Shown one piece after another: positions 26,655 through 34,155 of a DNA stretch of 34,155 nt. The stretch covers positions 1 to 34,155 of the forward strand of contig JAGLTS010000080.1 in assembly GCA_023135165.1 (NCBI GenBank). The letters are read 5' to 3'. Both the position numbers and the translations under genes were made by a program. Positions within the stretch are counted from its first letter, which is position 1. Each line of letters opens with the position of its first letter. Below the pieces are notes generated by a model. That model ran no database searches and had not been told where the DNA came from. It saw only the letters and a program-made list of their open reading frames with translations. The DNA comes from Phycisphaerales bacterium. GTDB lineage: Bacteria > Planctomycetota > Phycisphaerae > Phycisphaerales > JAGLTS01.

Positions 26655-27148
26655 CGCACTGACCACCTGCAGGAGCGCTACTGACCGGACCCGCTCTGCT
26701 TCGTGTCATCCGAGGCGGGGCTACCCCGCAGCGTGCTTTTGCATCGACGGGTGTCGATGTGACGTTGGGGTATGGCCCTACGTGGGGTCACAGGTGGGAA
26801 GTTGTCGGGATGAGACACGCAAATCGCGGATTTCGGTTTCCATTCGGTCCTGTTGCGCTCATACTATGGAGAGAGGGGTCGGGCGGACGGTCTAGTTCGT
26901 CCCGTGATAACCGAGCCGGTTTCACCGGCTCAGGAGGCAAGTGAGGCAACTAGAGGCAGGAGCGATCGGGCCGAGGCATCCCGCGAGTGCGGTTCGAACT
27001 TCGCCCAGGCGAGGTTTGGTGCCGGTCAATCCTGTATTGAGACGGGTTTACGCCAACGAACAGGCGACACGGATGGTGCATCGGCCGATGAGAGAGAGGA
27101 CGGCCGTCCACGCCGCCAGAACGGCAGTTTCTGAAAGGGAGACATCGA
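26655..27148 (+). other. Long leader region of the C25 protease gene
   Basis: 494 bp. To about 26718 it is the 3' flank of copy B. Downstream, an 8-bp hairpin GAGCCGGT/ACCGGCTC with a 3-nt loop (26913-26931) is followed at once by AGGAGG (26932-26937). A 72-codon frame from a GTG at 26941 runs into the protease gene, but its spacing from AGGAGG is only 3 nt and its composition is unremarkable. An AT-rich stretch CATACTATGG near 26861-26870 may hold a -10. I recognise no known riboswitch. Confidence 0.4.
26913..26937 (+). promoter_or_regulatory. Hairpin next to an AGGAGG element in the protease leader
   Basis: Stem GAGCCGGT (26913-26920) and ACCGGCTC (26924-26931), then AGGAGG. It lies over 200 bp upstream of the protease start. 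It could be a regulatory hairpin or chance; the evidence is structural only. Confidence 0.25.
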
Positions 27149-30037
27149 ATGCAGTGTGACACCTTGTTTGCAGGGATTCTCGCATGGGGGTGTCTCGTCC
27201 TCCCGGCTGGGGCCAACGACATCGATCCCGCCGCGGCCGCTGCTACGGCAACCGATGAGGCAGCGGATGTCGTGACGATCGACGTCACCGTGTCGGCGAA
27301 GTCGTACGACATCGTGAAGACGGACAGTGGGCATGCAGTGACGGCTGAGGGCTTCGGTCGCTTGGCCGTCCCCGGCGCGCCCCTCCTACCGTCGAAGATC
27401 TTCGCTGTGGCGATTCCGCCGGGCGCGGAGGTGACGGGCGTGACGTTCGACGCAGGGGAAGGCATCGAGTTGTCCGGCCGGTTTGATGTCATACCGACGC
27501 CGCTGACGCGCGTGCTCGGTGATGAGAATCCGGCAGTGGCTGCGCAGTGGCAAGCGGAGTACGACCAGCGCCACAGCGCCGTGTACGGCAGCGATGACGC
27601 CTATCCCAGCGTGCCGGCCGAGTTCGTCCGGACGGCGGGGTATCGCAAGTACGACATCGCCGATGTCCGCGTGACGCCGTTTGCGTATCGGCCTCAGTCC
27701 GGAACGCTCGTGTACTACCCAAGGATCACCGTTCACGTGCATTGCACGGTTGCGCAAGGCTCGGCCGATGTGGTCGTTGATGGACTCGTGCGAACCGAAA
27801 ACATCGCGCGCGACATCATCGTGAACTACGACGAGGCGCAGGGTTGGCATCCGGAGACCAAGCTCGGCAGCAAGGGGCTGTACGACTTCGTCATCGTCAC
27901 GCTTGACTCGTTGACGGCATCCGTCACGCCAATCGTTGATTGGGAGGTGAGCAAGGGCAGGACCGTCAACGTCGTGACGACAAGCTGGATCAACTCGAAC
28001 TACACCGGGTATGACCTGGCCGAGCGGATCAGGAACTTCCTGCGCGAGAAGTATCCATCGGGTGAGTGGGGCATCGAGGATGTGCTGCTCGTCGGTCACT
28101 ATGACGATGTTCCGATGCGGCGAACCGAGCAGGATCTTGGATACGGCAAGCCTGAGACGGATCTGTACTACGCGGAGCTTTCGCTGCCCGACAGTCAGTC
28201 GTGGGACAACGACGGCGATCACCGGTGGGGTGAGGATTCCGATCCGATCGACTTTTACTCGGAGGTGAACGTCGGACGTATTCCGTGGAGCACTGCGAGC
28301 ACGGTGCTGGCCATTTGCGAGAAATCCGCGGCGTACGAGCAGAGCACCGATCCTGGGTTCAAGAAGAACATCCTGCTGCTCGGCGCATACTTCTGGGACA
28401 ACGATCCGAATCCGCGCACGGACAATGCGGTGCTGATGGAGGCGAAGGTCGATCAGACTTGGATGTCGGACTGGACGATGACGCGGATGTACGAGCAGGG
28501 TTACTCGTCGTATCCGATGGACTACAACCTGACCTACGCGAACGTGTTGTCCGTGTGGTCGTCGGGTCAGTTCGCGTTTGTGAACATGGCCGGTCACGGC
28601 TCGCCCACATCGACGCATATCTACCACGGGACGGGCGAGGCGTTCGCTTCAACGAGCACGTGCTCCAGCCTGAACGATGACTACCCGGCGATCATCTTCG
28701 CTGATGCGTGCAGCAACTCGGACACCGACTACCTGAACCTCGGCCAGTCGATGCTTCGGCAAGGCGGCGTCGGCTTTGTCGGCGCGACGAAGGTCGCCCT
28801 CGGTTGCCCGGGTTGGAACGACCCGTACGACGGTTCGAGCCAGTCGATGGACTACTTCTTCACGACGTACGTGACATCCGGCGATTACACGCAGGGCGAG
28901 GCGCATCAGAAGGCGCTTCGTGACATGTATACGTACGGCCTGTGGAGCTATGTGAAGTACGAGATGTTCGAATGGGGAGCGCTGTGGGGCAGTCCCGATC
29001 TCGGGATGGATTCGCCTTCGGCGCTCACGATCGCATTCCCGGCCGGCGTGCCTGACGTTATGGAGCCTGGGACGGCGACGGCGTTCACAGTGCAGATCAT
29101 TGACGGGATGGAGACGTATGTGCCCGGCAGCGGGATGCTGCACTACAGGTATGACGGCGGGTCGTTCCTCACATCGTCGCTGACATCGCTGGGCGGTAAT
29201 CTGTACGAAGCGACGCTCCCTGCTGCGAGTTGCGATGATGAGCCGGCGTTCTATGTGGTTGTTGACGGTGACGGCGGCAGCACCGTGTCAAGCCCGTACA
29301 ACGCGCCGGCTTCGGTGTACTCAGCCGTCGTCGGGACGTTCAGCGTTGTGATGACCGACGATTTCGAGACGGACCAGGGCTGGACGGTCGAAGGAAATGC
29401 CCTCGACGGCATGTGGGATCGAGGGGTCCCGGTCGGCGGCGGCGATCGCGGCGATCCGCCCACCGACTACGACGGCTCGGGCAAGTGCTATCTGACCGAT
29501 AACGTCGATGACAACTCCGATGTGGACGACGGGTATACATACCTCATCTCGCCGACGATCGACATGAGCGGGGGCGATGCGGAGATTCACTACGCGCTGT
29601 GGTACTCGAACAACTTCGGCGGCGATCCGAATAACGATTACTTCAAGACGTATGTGTCAAACAACAACGGAGGTTCGTGGACGCTCGTTGAGACGATCGG
29701 CCCGCAAGGCCCGGGCGGCTGGATTGAGCACTCCTTCCTGGTCAGCGACTTCGTGACGCCGACCGCTCAGGTGAAGGTGCGCTTCGAGGCATCGGACTTG
29801 GGCAGCGGCTCGGTCGTCGAGGCAGGCATCGACGCCTTCGAGGTCTCATCGTTTAGTTGTGAAGATGAGGATTGCGTCGGCGATCTGAATGGTGACGGTT
29901 TCCGCGATCAGGCGGATCTAGGCATCCTGCTCGCAGCGTATGAACTCAATGCGGGCGGCGATCTTGACGGTGACGGTGACACGGATCAGGCAGACCTGGG
30001 TGTGCTGCTTTCCGTGTATGACGTGCCGTGTCCGTGA
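27149..30037 (+). CDS. Secreted C25 (gingipain-like) cysteine protease with dockerin
   Basis: 962 residues; AAAGGGAGA (27134-27142) lies 6 nt before the ATG. A signal peptide ends near residue 22. A propeptide-like region (about 45-230, with [20 protein letters not shown] and YPRITVHV) is typical of the family. The C25 core spans about 245-625: [31 protein letters not shown], the catalytic His483 in NMAGHGSP, and Cys521 in FADACSNS. An Ig-like segment follows. Next comes a jelly-roll region (about 735-895, starting DDFETDQGW), then a dockerin (about 903-962: [28 protein letters not shown]). Relatives cleave after Arg or Lys, but specificity cannot be read here. It likely acts at the surface or is released, and may process neighbouring secreted proteins (inference). 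A strong terminator follows. Confidence 0.88.
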   Translation: MQCDTLFAGILAWGCLVLPAGANDIDPAAAAATATDEAADVVTIDVTVSAKSYDIVKTDSGHAVTAEGFGRLAVPGAPLLPSKIFAVAIPPGAEVTGVTFDAGEGIELSGRFDVIPTPLTRVLGDENPAVAAQWQAEYDQRHSAVYGSDDAYPSVPAEFVRTAGYRKYDIADVRVTPFAYRPQSGTLVYYPRITVHVHCTVAQGSADVVVDGLVRTENIARDIIVNYDEAQGWHPETKLGSKGLYDFVIVTLDSLTASVTPIVDWEVSKGRTVNVVTTSWINSNYTGYDLAERIRNFLREKYPSGEWGIEDVLLVGHYDDVPMRRTEQDLGYGKPETDLYYAELSLPDSQSWDNDGDHRWGEDSDPIDFYSEVNVGRIPWSTASTVLAICEKSAAYEQSTDPGFKKNILLLGAYFWDNDPNPRTDNAVLMEAKVDQTWMSDWTMTRMYEQGYSSYPMDYNLTYANVLSVWSSGQFAFVNMAGHGSPTSTHIYHGTGEAFASTSTCSSLNDDYPAIIFADACSNSDTDYLNLGQSMLRQGGVGFVGATKVALGCPGWNDPYDGSSQSMDYFFTTYVTSGDYTQGEAHQKALRDMYTYGLWSYVKYEMFEWGALWGSPDLGMDSPSALTIAFPAGVPDVMEPGTATAFTVQIIDGMETYVPGSGMLHYRYDGGSFLTSSLTSLGGNLYEATLPAASCDDEPAFYVVVDGDGGSTVSSPYNAPASVYSAVVGTFSVVMTDDFETDQGWTVEGNALDGMWDRGVPVGGGDRGDPPTDYDGSGKCYLTDNVDDNSDVDDGYTYLISPTIDMSGGDAEIHYALWYSNNFGGDPNNDYFKTYVSNNNGGSWTLVETIGPQGPGGWIEHSFLVSDFVTPTAQVKVRFEASDLGSGSVVEAGIDAFEVSSFSCEDEDCVGDLNGDGFRDQADLGILLAAYELNAGGDLDGDGDTDQADLGVLLSVYDVPCP

Positions 30038-30072
30038 CCCTACGTGCGGGCAACCCCGCCGCGTAAACAAGC

Positions 30073-30110
30073 AGCGCCCCGTCCGAAAGGATCGGGGCGC
30101 TTTTCTTTTT
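30073..30110 (+). terminator. Rho-independent terminator after the C25 protease gene
   Basis: A GC-rich stem with one bulged T and a GAAA tetraloop (AGCGCCCCGTCC paired with GGA-T-CGGGGCGCT), followed by TTTTCTTTTT. This is the strongest terminator in the window, 36 bp after the stop codon. Confidence 0.92.
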
Positions 30111-30327
30111 GGTGTGCAGGACGTGGCACGTTGACATGGACGTGGAAGTCCTCTGCGGACCTTGGTGATGGGAATTCCGAGCCCAGCGGCGAGGGCGGCA
30201 TCGCAAGGTGCTGGGATGGGCGGGCAGAAGTCAGCAGACTCCTCATGAAGCGTCACATTCTCGCCGATCCGATGATCTGGTATCCTGTCATCGGCCGACC
30301 GCTATTCGCATGCGTGGAGCAGTATCC

Positions 30328-31992
30328 ATGGACCGACGTGCGCCGGATGAATTCGACCAGACGCTCCCCCAGCTTGATACCGACGAGAAGGTCTGCAACC
30401 GATACAAACTGATCCGCGAGCTTGGTCGGGGCGGGATGGGCATCGTCTACCTCGCGCACGACGCCTCGCTCGATCAGCGCGTCGCGCTCAAGGTGCTCCC
30501 CACGCCGATTGCATGCGACAAACGCGCTATTGCTCGTCTCAAGGACGAGGCGCGGCGCAGCCTCAAGCTCACGCACCCGAACATCTGTCGGCTGTACACC
30601 TTCGAGCAGGATGACACACGCACGGGCATCGCCTGCCTGGTCATGCAGCTCGTCGACGGCTCGACGCTTGATGATCTGCTCGCTGAGAACCCCAACGGCC
30701 TGCCGCTCGAACGTGTCGCCAAATGGGCACGACAGATCGCTTCGGCGCTCGACTACGCGCACGAGCAGGGCATCCTTCACCGCGACATCAAGCCGTCGAA
30801 CATCATGGTTGATGTGAGCGATAACGCATTGCTCATGGACTTCGGGATCGCGCGCGAGGCAAAGGACACGATGACGCGCGTGACGGGCTTGGACTCGTCG
30901 GGCACGCTCCCGTATATGAGCCCGCAGCAAGTCGATGGCGAGAACCACAAGAGCAACGACATCTACTCACTCGCCGCGACGTTGTATGAAGCGATCAAGG
31001 GCGAGGCGCCGTTCACGACGGGCGACATCTATCAGCAAATCAAGCATCGCCCCATCCTGCCGATTCCGAATCAGCCACAACACGTGAACGACGCGCTGCT
31101 TGCCGGCATGATGAAGGGCCAAACGCAACGCCCCGCGACGGCAACTGATCTGGCTGATGCGCTGGCCGGCGAGCCTGTAGCGGCGACGCGCCATCGAGGG
31201 CAGGCGGCGCGAGCGCCCGGTCGATCGCACTGGTGGGTCGCTGCCGTCCTCGCCGTGGTCTTCATCGTCTTCGTCATCGCCAGTGCTGCCACGCTCATCT
31301 GGTGGGCAGCAGGCCGCAGCCCGTCGGCGAGCCCTTCCTCACCACCAACAGCGATGCGAGATCCACACGGTCAAGCCTCGCAGCCCCAGCACACGACGCC
31401 CGAGCCTGTCACGGAGGATATGCCCGAGCCTGTCGCCGAACATGCGCCTGAACCTGTCATGGAGGAACCGCCGCCCGAAATTGCGACACGCCCTGTCGAG
31501 GATCACCAGGCGCCGACGCGGACCACACAGCAGACGGCAGAGGAGCGGGCGCAGGCGGCGGCGCAGTGGGCATCCGCAATGGACCGTGCCGATGAAGCGG
31601 TCCCTGGTCCCGAGCATCAGACGCGGACGCCCGAGCCTGCTGAGACCGAAGCGGACAGGGCCGCCCGGGAGGAGGAGACCGCAGCTCGATGGGCGAGCGT
31701 GATGGACCGTGCCCGCGAGACGGATCGCACTTCCGGTGAGCGATCACAGGACAGGGCCGACGACGCCAAGACCGCAGCGGCCCCACCCCCTGATCAGGAA
31801 CAGATCACATCCCAGTGGTCATCCGTGATGGAGCAGGCTCGTCGGTCCAATCGCACATCCGACGCCCAAACTCAGCCGCATGACGTCGTTCGCGTCGAGA
31901 CGGAGGCGGACACGGCAACGAGGCAGGCCCGGCGCGCTGCCGTGGTCGCGATGTGGGTGAAAGCCATCGAGTCGCGTCGGGCGGGCCGATGA
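30328..31992 (+). CDS. Membrane Ser/Thr protein kinase with repeated extracytoplasmic tail
   Basis: 554 residues from the ATG at 30328 (GGAG about 9 nt upstream); in-frame ATG codons at 30310 and 30208 are less likely. The kinase domain (about 26-280) has GRGGMG (33-38), the ATP lysine K55, HRDIKPSN (151-158), DFG (171-173), and YMSPQQ in place of APE. All catalytic residues are present, so it should be active. One membrane helix spans about 302-327. The tail begins with Pro/Glu-rich PEPV repeats. It then has four copies of a Trp-centred motif: QWASAMDRA (W414), RWASVMDRA (W455), QWSSVMEQA (W497) and a worn MWVKAIESR (W543). The tail lacks PASTA or other known sensor domains. It probably senses something outside the membrane (inference). 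A small exported protein follows 64 bp downstream. Confidence 0.9.
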   Translation: MDRRAPDEFDQTLPQLDTDEKVCNRYKLIRELGRGGMGIVYLAHDASLDQRVALKVLPTPIACDKRAIARLKDEARRSLKLTHPNICRLYTFEQDDTRTGIACLVMQLVDGSTLDDLLAENPNGLPLERVAKWARQIASALDYAHEQGILHRDIKPSNIMVDVSDNALLMDFGIAREAKDTMTRVTGLDSSGTLPYMSPQQVDGENHKSNDIYSLAATLYEAIKGEAPFTTGDIYQQIKHRPILPIPNQPQHVNDALLAGMMKGQTQRPATATDLADALAGEPVAATRHRGQAARAPGRSHWWVAAVLAVVFIVFVIASAATLIWWAAGRSPSASPSSPPTAMRDPHGQASQPQHTTPEPVTEDMPEPVAEHAPEPVMEEPPPEIATRPVEDHQAPTRTTQQTAEERAQAAAQWASAMDRADEAVPGPEHQTRTPEPAETEADRAAREEETAARWASVMDRARETDRTSGERSQDRADDAKTAAAPPPDQEQITSQWSSVMEQARRSNRTSDAQTQPHDVVRVETEADTATRQARRAAVVAMWVKAIESRRAGR

Positions 31993-32056
31993 CCAGTGCA
32001 GGATTCATGCTACTCACCAATGATGCCCAGGAATCAAGTAAGAAGGAGATAAAGAT

Positions 32057-32677
32057 ATGCAACGACGAATCGTGTCGGCAAGCTGCGCTGTTGCGCTTAT
32101 CGCGGTCGTGATCGGTTGGTTCGGCGTGCAGGCCAGGGCAGACGACGACCCCAAACCGCAAGATCCCGCTCGCTGGTTGCTCTTCGCGGTAGACGATGAG
32201 AGTTCGACGGAGCGAACGATCGCAGCGTATCTAAAGGAGAAGGACGACGTGCAGGGGTCGTTCAGGCTGTTCCCAGGAGACGAAGAGGATGTGTACGTCA
32301 CCTACTCGCTTTCACCTGACGATGCGCCGACGATCGAGGCGATGGTAGACACCACGGTGAGTAACCGCACCGATGCGGGAATCGTCATCGAGCGTCGCAT
32401 CTACCTGCGAGCGGCGCACGTGCTGCCCGATGAGTTGAAAACAGCAGAAGCGCGCTCGCGGATTCTTGAGCTCAGCAACACGTACATGCGGACCAAATGG
32501 GCTCCGGGGCGCATCTACATCGATACCGATGGCGATATCGCGCTGGAGACGAGCATCAACATCCCCGCTGCCGATGTGCCGATCCACGTGGAGATGGTTC
32601 GCGATCACCTTCTGCGCATGATGAACGGCTGGGGTGATTTCTACGGGATGCTCGACGCCGAGTTTGATCTTCCGTAG
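32057..32677 (+). CDS. Exported small protein, possibly YbjN-like
   Basis: 206 residues; AAGGAG (32043-32048) lies 8 nt before the ATG, a strong ribosome site. A signal peptide spans about residues 1-28 (hydrophobic core, then VQARA). The C-terminal half (ILELSNTYMRTKWAPGRIYI, DTDGDIALETSINIP, HLLRMMNGWGDFYGMLDAEF) resembles YbjN-type domains: a helix, a strand with a D-G-D turn, another strand, and a final helix. That assignment is by eye and moderate. Such domains resemble type III secretion chaperones and have uncertain roles. It follows the kinase gene by 64 bp and may share its transcript. Confidence 0.7.
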   Translation: MQRRIVSASCAVALIAVVIGWFGVQARADDDPKPQDPARWLLFAVDDESSTERTIAAYLKEKDDVQGSFRLFPGDEEDVYVTYSLSPDDAPTIEAMVDTTVSNRTDAGIVIERRIYLRAAHVLPDELKTAEARSRILELSNTYMRTKWAPGRIYIDTDGDIALETSINIPAADVPIHVEMVRDHLLRMMNGWGDFYGMLDAEFDLP

Positions 32678-32707
32678 CCCCCGCTCACCTCACCTTCGCG
32701 GAATCCA

Positions 32708-32739
32708 ACATTCAACGCGCGGCGCCGCGCGTTGAATGT
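32708..32739. repeat. Perfect 32-bp palindrome
   Basis: ACATTCAACGCGCGGC (32708-32723) is followed directly by its exact reverse complement (32724-32739). CC and GG flank it beyond one mismatch. It lies 30 bp after the YbjN-like gene and 168 bp before the MATE gene. It could act as a terminator hairpin (no T-tract), a dimer binding site, or a REP-like dispersed element. No second copy is in the window. Confidence 0.85.
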
Positions 32740-32869
32740 CGGTCTTGCTCCGCGGCACAACCACGGTCAGCGTGTTTGTCTCATTCCCGCTGAGCTGTGG
32801 TGCATCCATTGCGACAGGAGGTTCGGTGCCGTCTCGCTGGCCGCTTCGACGCGTGGCCGGTGATGCACC

Positions 32870-32875
32870 TACAAT
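32870..32875 (+). promoter_or_regulatory. Candidate -10 box of the MATE gene
   Basis: TACAAT in CTACAATCGCCTC, a string also found before the EF-G-like gene. Initiation near 32882 would give a short leader and favour the TTG start at 32908 over the ATG at 32863. Confidence 0.4.
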
Positions 32876-32907
32876 CGCCTCGTCGCACGAGAGGAGCACC
32901 GACGCAG

Positions 32908-34155
32908 TTGAAGCGCAGCGCCCCACCTGATACCGATGTCCAGGGCATCCTGGAGGCTGATGAGGAGTTCCTCGCGGAGGGTGAGGGACAGATCCGGGCG
33001 GGGAAGCTGGCGGGCAAGACGCTCGCAGGGGCGATCTTCATCCTCGCCATGCCCGTCCTGCTCGAGCAATTGCTCGCCGCGGTTGTCGGGCTGGTCGACA
33101 AGATGCTCACCGGCGGCCTGCCCCTCGATGCGACGGCGGCGCTGGATGGGGTGAGCCTCGGATCCTACGTCGGGTGGTTCATTGGTATCGCGGTCAGTTC
33201 AGTGGGCATCGGCGCGCAGGCGATCATCGCGCGGGCGCTGGGGGCAGGGAACAGGCGCGAGGCGGCGCAAGGGCTTGGTCAGGCGGTGATCTTCTCGCTC
33301 GTCTGGGGGCTGGTCATCGGCGTCGCCCTGTACTACGGCGCACCGCTGCTCGCGATGATCGGCCGACTCTCTGATGAGGGCACCCTCTACTGCATCCAGT
33401 ACATACGGACCATCGCGTTCGGCGTGCCGTTCTCAGCGTTCACGTTCATCGGGATCATGAGTCTGCACGGCGCGGGTGAGGCGACTCGGCCCTTCTATGT
33501 GATGATCGTGGTCAACGTCGTGAACGTCGTTGCGAGTTGGTGGCTCTCCGGCTCGATCATCGCGGTCGGTGGGCTTGAACTGGCGTCACCCGGCGACGGC
33601 GGCGTGATCGGCATCGCCACGGGAACGGTCATCGCGCGCGGCGTCGGGGCTGCGCTGATCCTGCTGCTGATGATCCGAGGCGTGCAGGATCTTCGGCTGC
33701 ATCGCTGGGCGTTGGGGATCAACCCGCGGATGCTATGGCGGATCACGCGCATCGGCGTGCCGAGCTTCCTCGAGGGCATCGGCATGTGGCTGGGCAACAT
33801 CGCGATCATCGGCGTGGTCGGGCTGATCGCACAGGAACGGATCGGCCTGCCTGAGGAGATCTTGCGGGAGCTGCCGGATGGGACGACGGTCGGGCTGATG
33901 GGAGCGCACATCATCGCCGTGCAGTGGGAGGCCTTCAGCTTCCTGCCCGGCTTCGCGATGGGGACCGCTGCGGCGACGTTGGTGGGCCAATACCTCGGTG
34001 CGAAAAATCCGCGCATGGCGTCGCGCGGAATGATCGCCTGCGCCGTGATCGCGATGACGATGATGGGCCTGGCTGGGATCGTCTTCTGCCTCTTCGGCGA
34101 GCCGCTCACGCGCGTCATCAGCGATGATCCGTTGCACCTGCGTCTCGTGCCGGAC
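32908..34155 (+). CDS. MATE-family multidrug/Na+ antiporter, cut at window edge
   Basis: The frame is open from the TTG at 32908 to the last base, 416 codons, with the 3' end missing. MATE transporters export cationic drugs or metabolites in exchange for Na+ or H+. Seen are an N-terminal soluble stretch of about 35 residues, then hydrophobic helices including FILAMPVLLEQLLAAVVGLV, and the family-like GAQAIIARALGAGNRREAAQ. In the second half AAATLVGQYLGAKNPRMA repeats the same pattern, as expected for the two MATE halves. GAGGAG (32891-32896) lies 11 nt before the TTG, rather far. An ATG at 32863 in the same frame is the alternative, but it has no ribosome site and lies before the proposed transcription start. 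Confidence 0.85.
   Translation, partial: MKRSAPPDTDVQGILEADEEFLAEGEGQIRAGKLAGKTLAGAIFILAMPVLLEQLLAAVVGLVDKMLTGGLPLDATAALDGVSLGSYVGWFIGIAVSSVGIGAQAIIARALGAGNRREAAQGLGQAVIFSLVWGLVIGVALYYGAPLLAMIGRLSDEGTLYCIQYIRTIAFGVPFSAFTFIGIMSLHGAGEATRPFYVMIVVNVVNVVASWWLSGSIIAVGGLELASPGDGGVIGIATGTVIARGVGAALILLLMIRGVQDLRLHRWALGINPRMLWRITRIGVPSFLEGIGMWLGNIAIIGVVGLIAQERIGLPEEILRELPDGTTVGLMGAHIIAVQWEAFSFLPGFAMGTAAATLVGQYLGAKNPRMASRGMIACAVIAMTMMGLAGIVFCLFGEPLTRVISDDPLHLRLVPD

Larger units (their letters stand above)
25303..26718 (+). repeat. Tandem gene duplication, copy B
   Basis: Second copy of the unit described for 23667-25208, with a core 126 bp shorter. The 3' flank match ends in the shared CATCCGAGGCG, after which the sequences diverge. 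Confidence 0.85.

Noticed and set aside
26990-27020. GGTTCGAACTT, resembling a tRNA T-loop
   Set aside because: The flanking bases do not pair as a T-stem, and no acceptor or anticodon stem can be drawn.
26941-27159. 72-codon frame from a GTG after AGGAGG, overlapping the C25 protease start
   Set aside because: The spacing between AGGAGG and the GTG is only 3 nt, and the sequence resembles no family and looks like non-coding composition. It is kept only as a remark on the leader region.

Overview
The window is a GC-rich bacterial chromosome segment with ordinary housekeeping genes and a set of large exported proteins. The best guess for its source is a planctomycete, probably of the Phycisphaerae type. 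This is an inference from several traits: exported proteins ending in two-repeat dockerin modules, FG-GAP propellers, a gingipain-like peptidase, a Ser/Thr kinase with a single membrane segment, an EF-G paralogue, and many genes without Shine-Dalgarno sequences. No rRNA, tRNA, CRISPR array, transposase or phage gene was seen.

Layout. 1-2381 holds the end of one dockerin protein, a complete FG-GAP/dockerin protein, and an orphan dockerin half-module that no gene uses. 2488-6712 holds trmL (-), an EF-G-like GTPase, ispE (-) and a PilZ-domain protein. 6958-14009 holds nadA, a very large AsmA-like envelope protein and kbl. 14107-18753 looks like one transcription unit: an M1-like exported metallopeptidase, queC, queE and queD (preQ0 synthesis), then pyrE. 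The first three genes overlap end to end. 18754-22688 is a flagellar block: sigma-28-like promoter sequences, an unrecognised 57-residue ORF, an unusually long fliD, and fliS. A CPBP-family membrane protease (-) follows.

23667-26718 is a tandem duplication of a secreted propeller/dockerin gene. Promoter, leader, signal peptide, dockerin and 3' flank are near-identical between the copies, while the propeller cores have diverged (seven blades against six). A 962-residue C25 (gingipain-like) protease with the same dockerin type follows and ends in a strong terminator. The right end carries a PknB-like kinase with a repeated tail, a small exported YbjN-like protein, a perfect 32-bp palindrome, and the start of a MATE transporter cut by the window edge.

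Common threads. Five secreted proteins plus one orphan fragment share the same dockerin-type C-terminus, but no cohesin is visible here, so the module may be a surface-sorting or calcium-stabilised tail rather than a cellulosome part (inference). The PilZ protein, fliD/fliS and the sigma-28-like promoters suggest a motile, c-di-GMP-responsive cell. The strongest candidates for something undescribed are the mosaic propeller/dockerin pair, the Trp-containing repeats in the kinase tail, and the small ORF behind sigma-28-like promoters.
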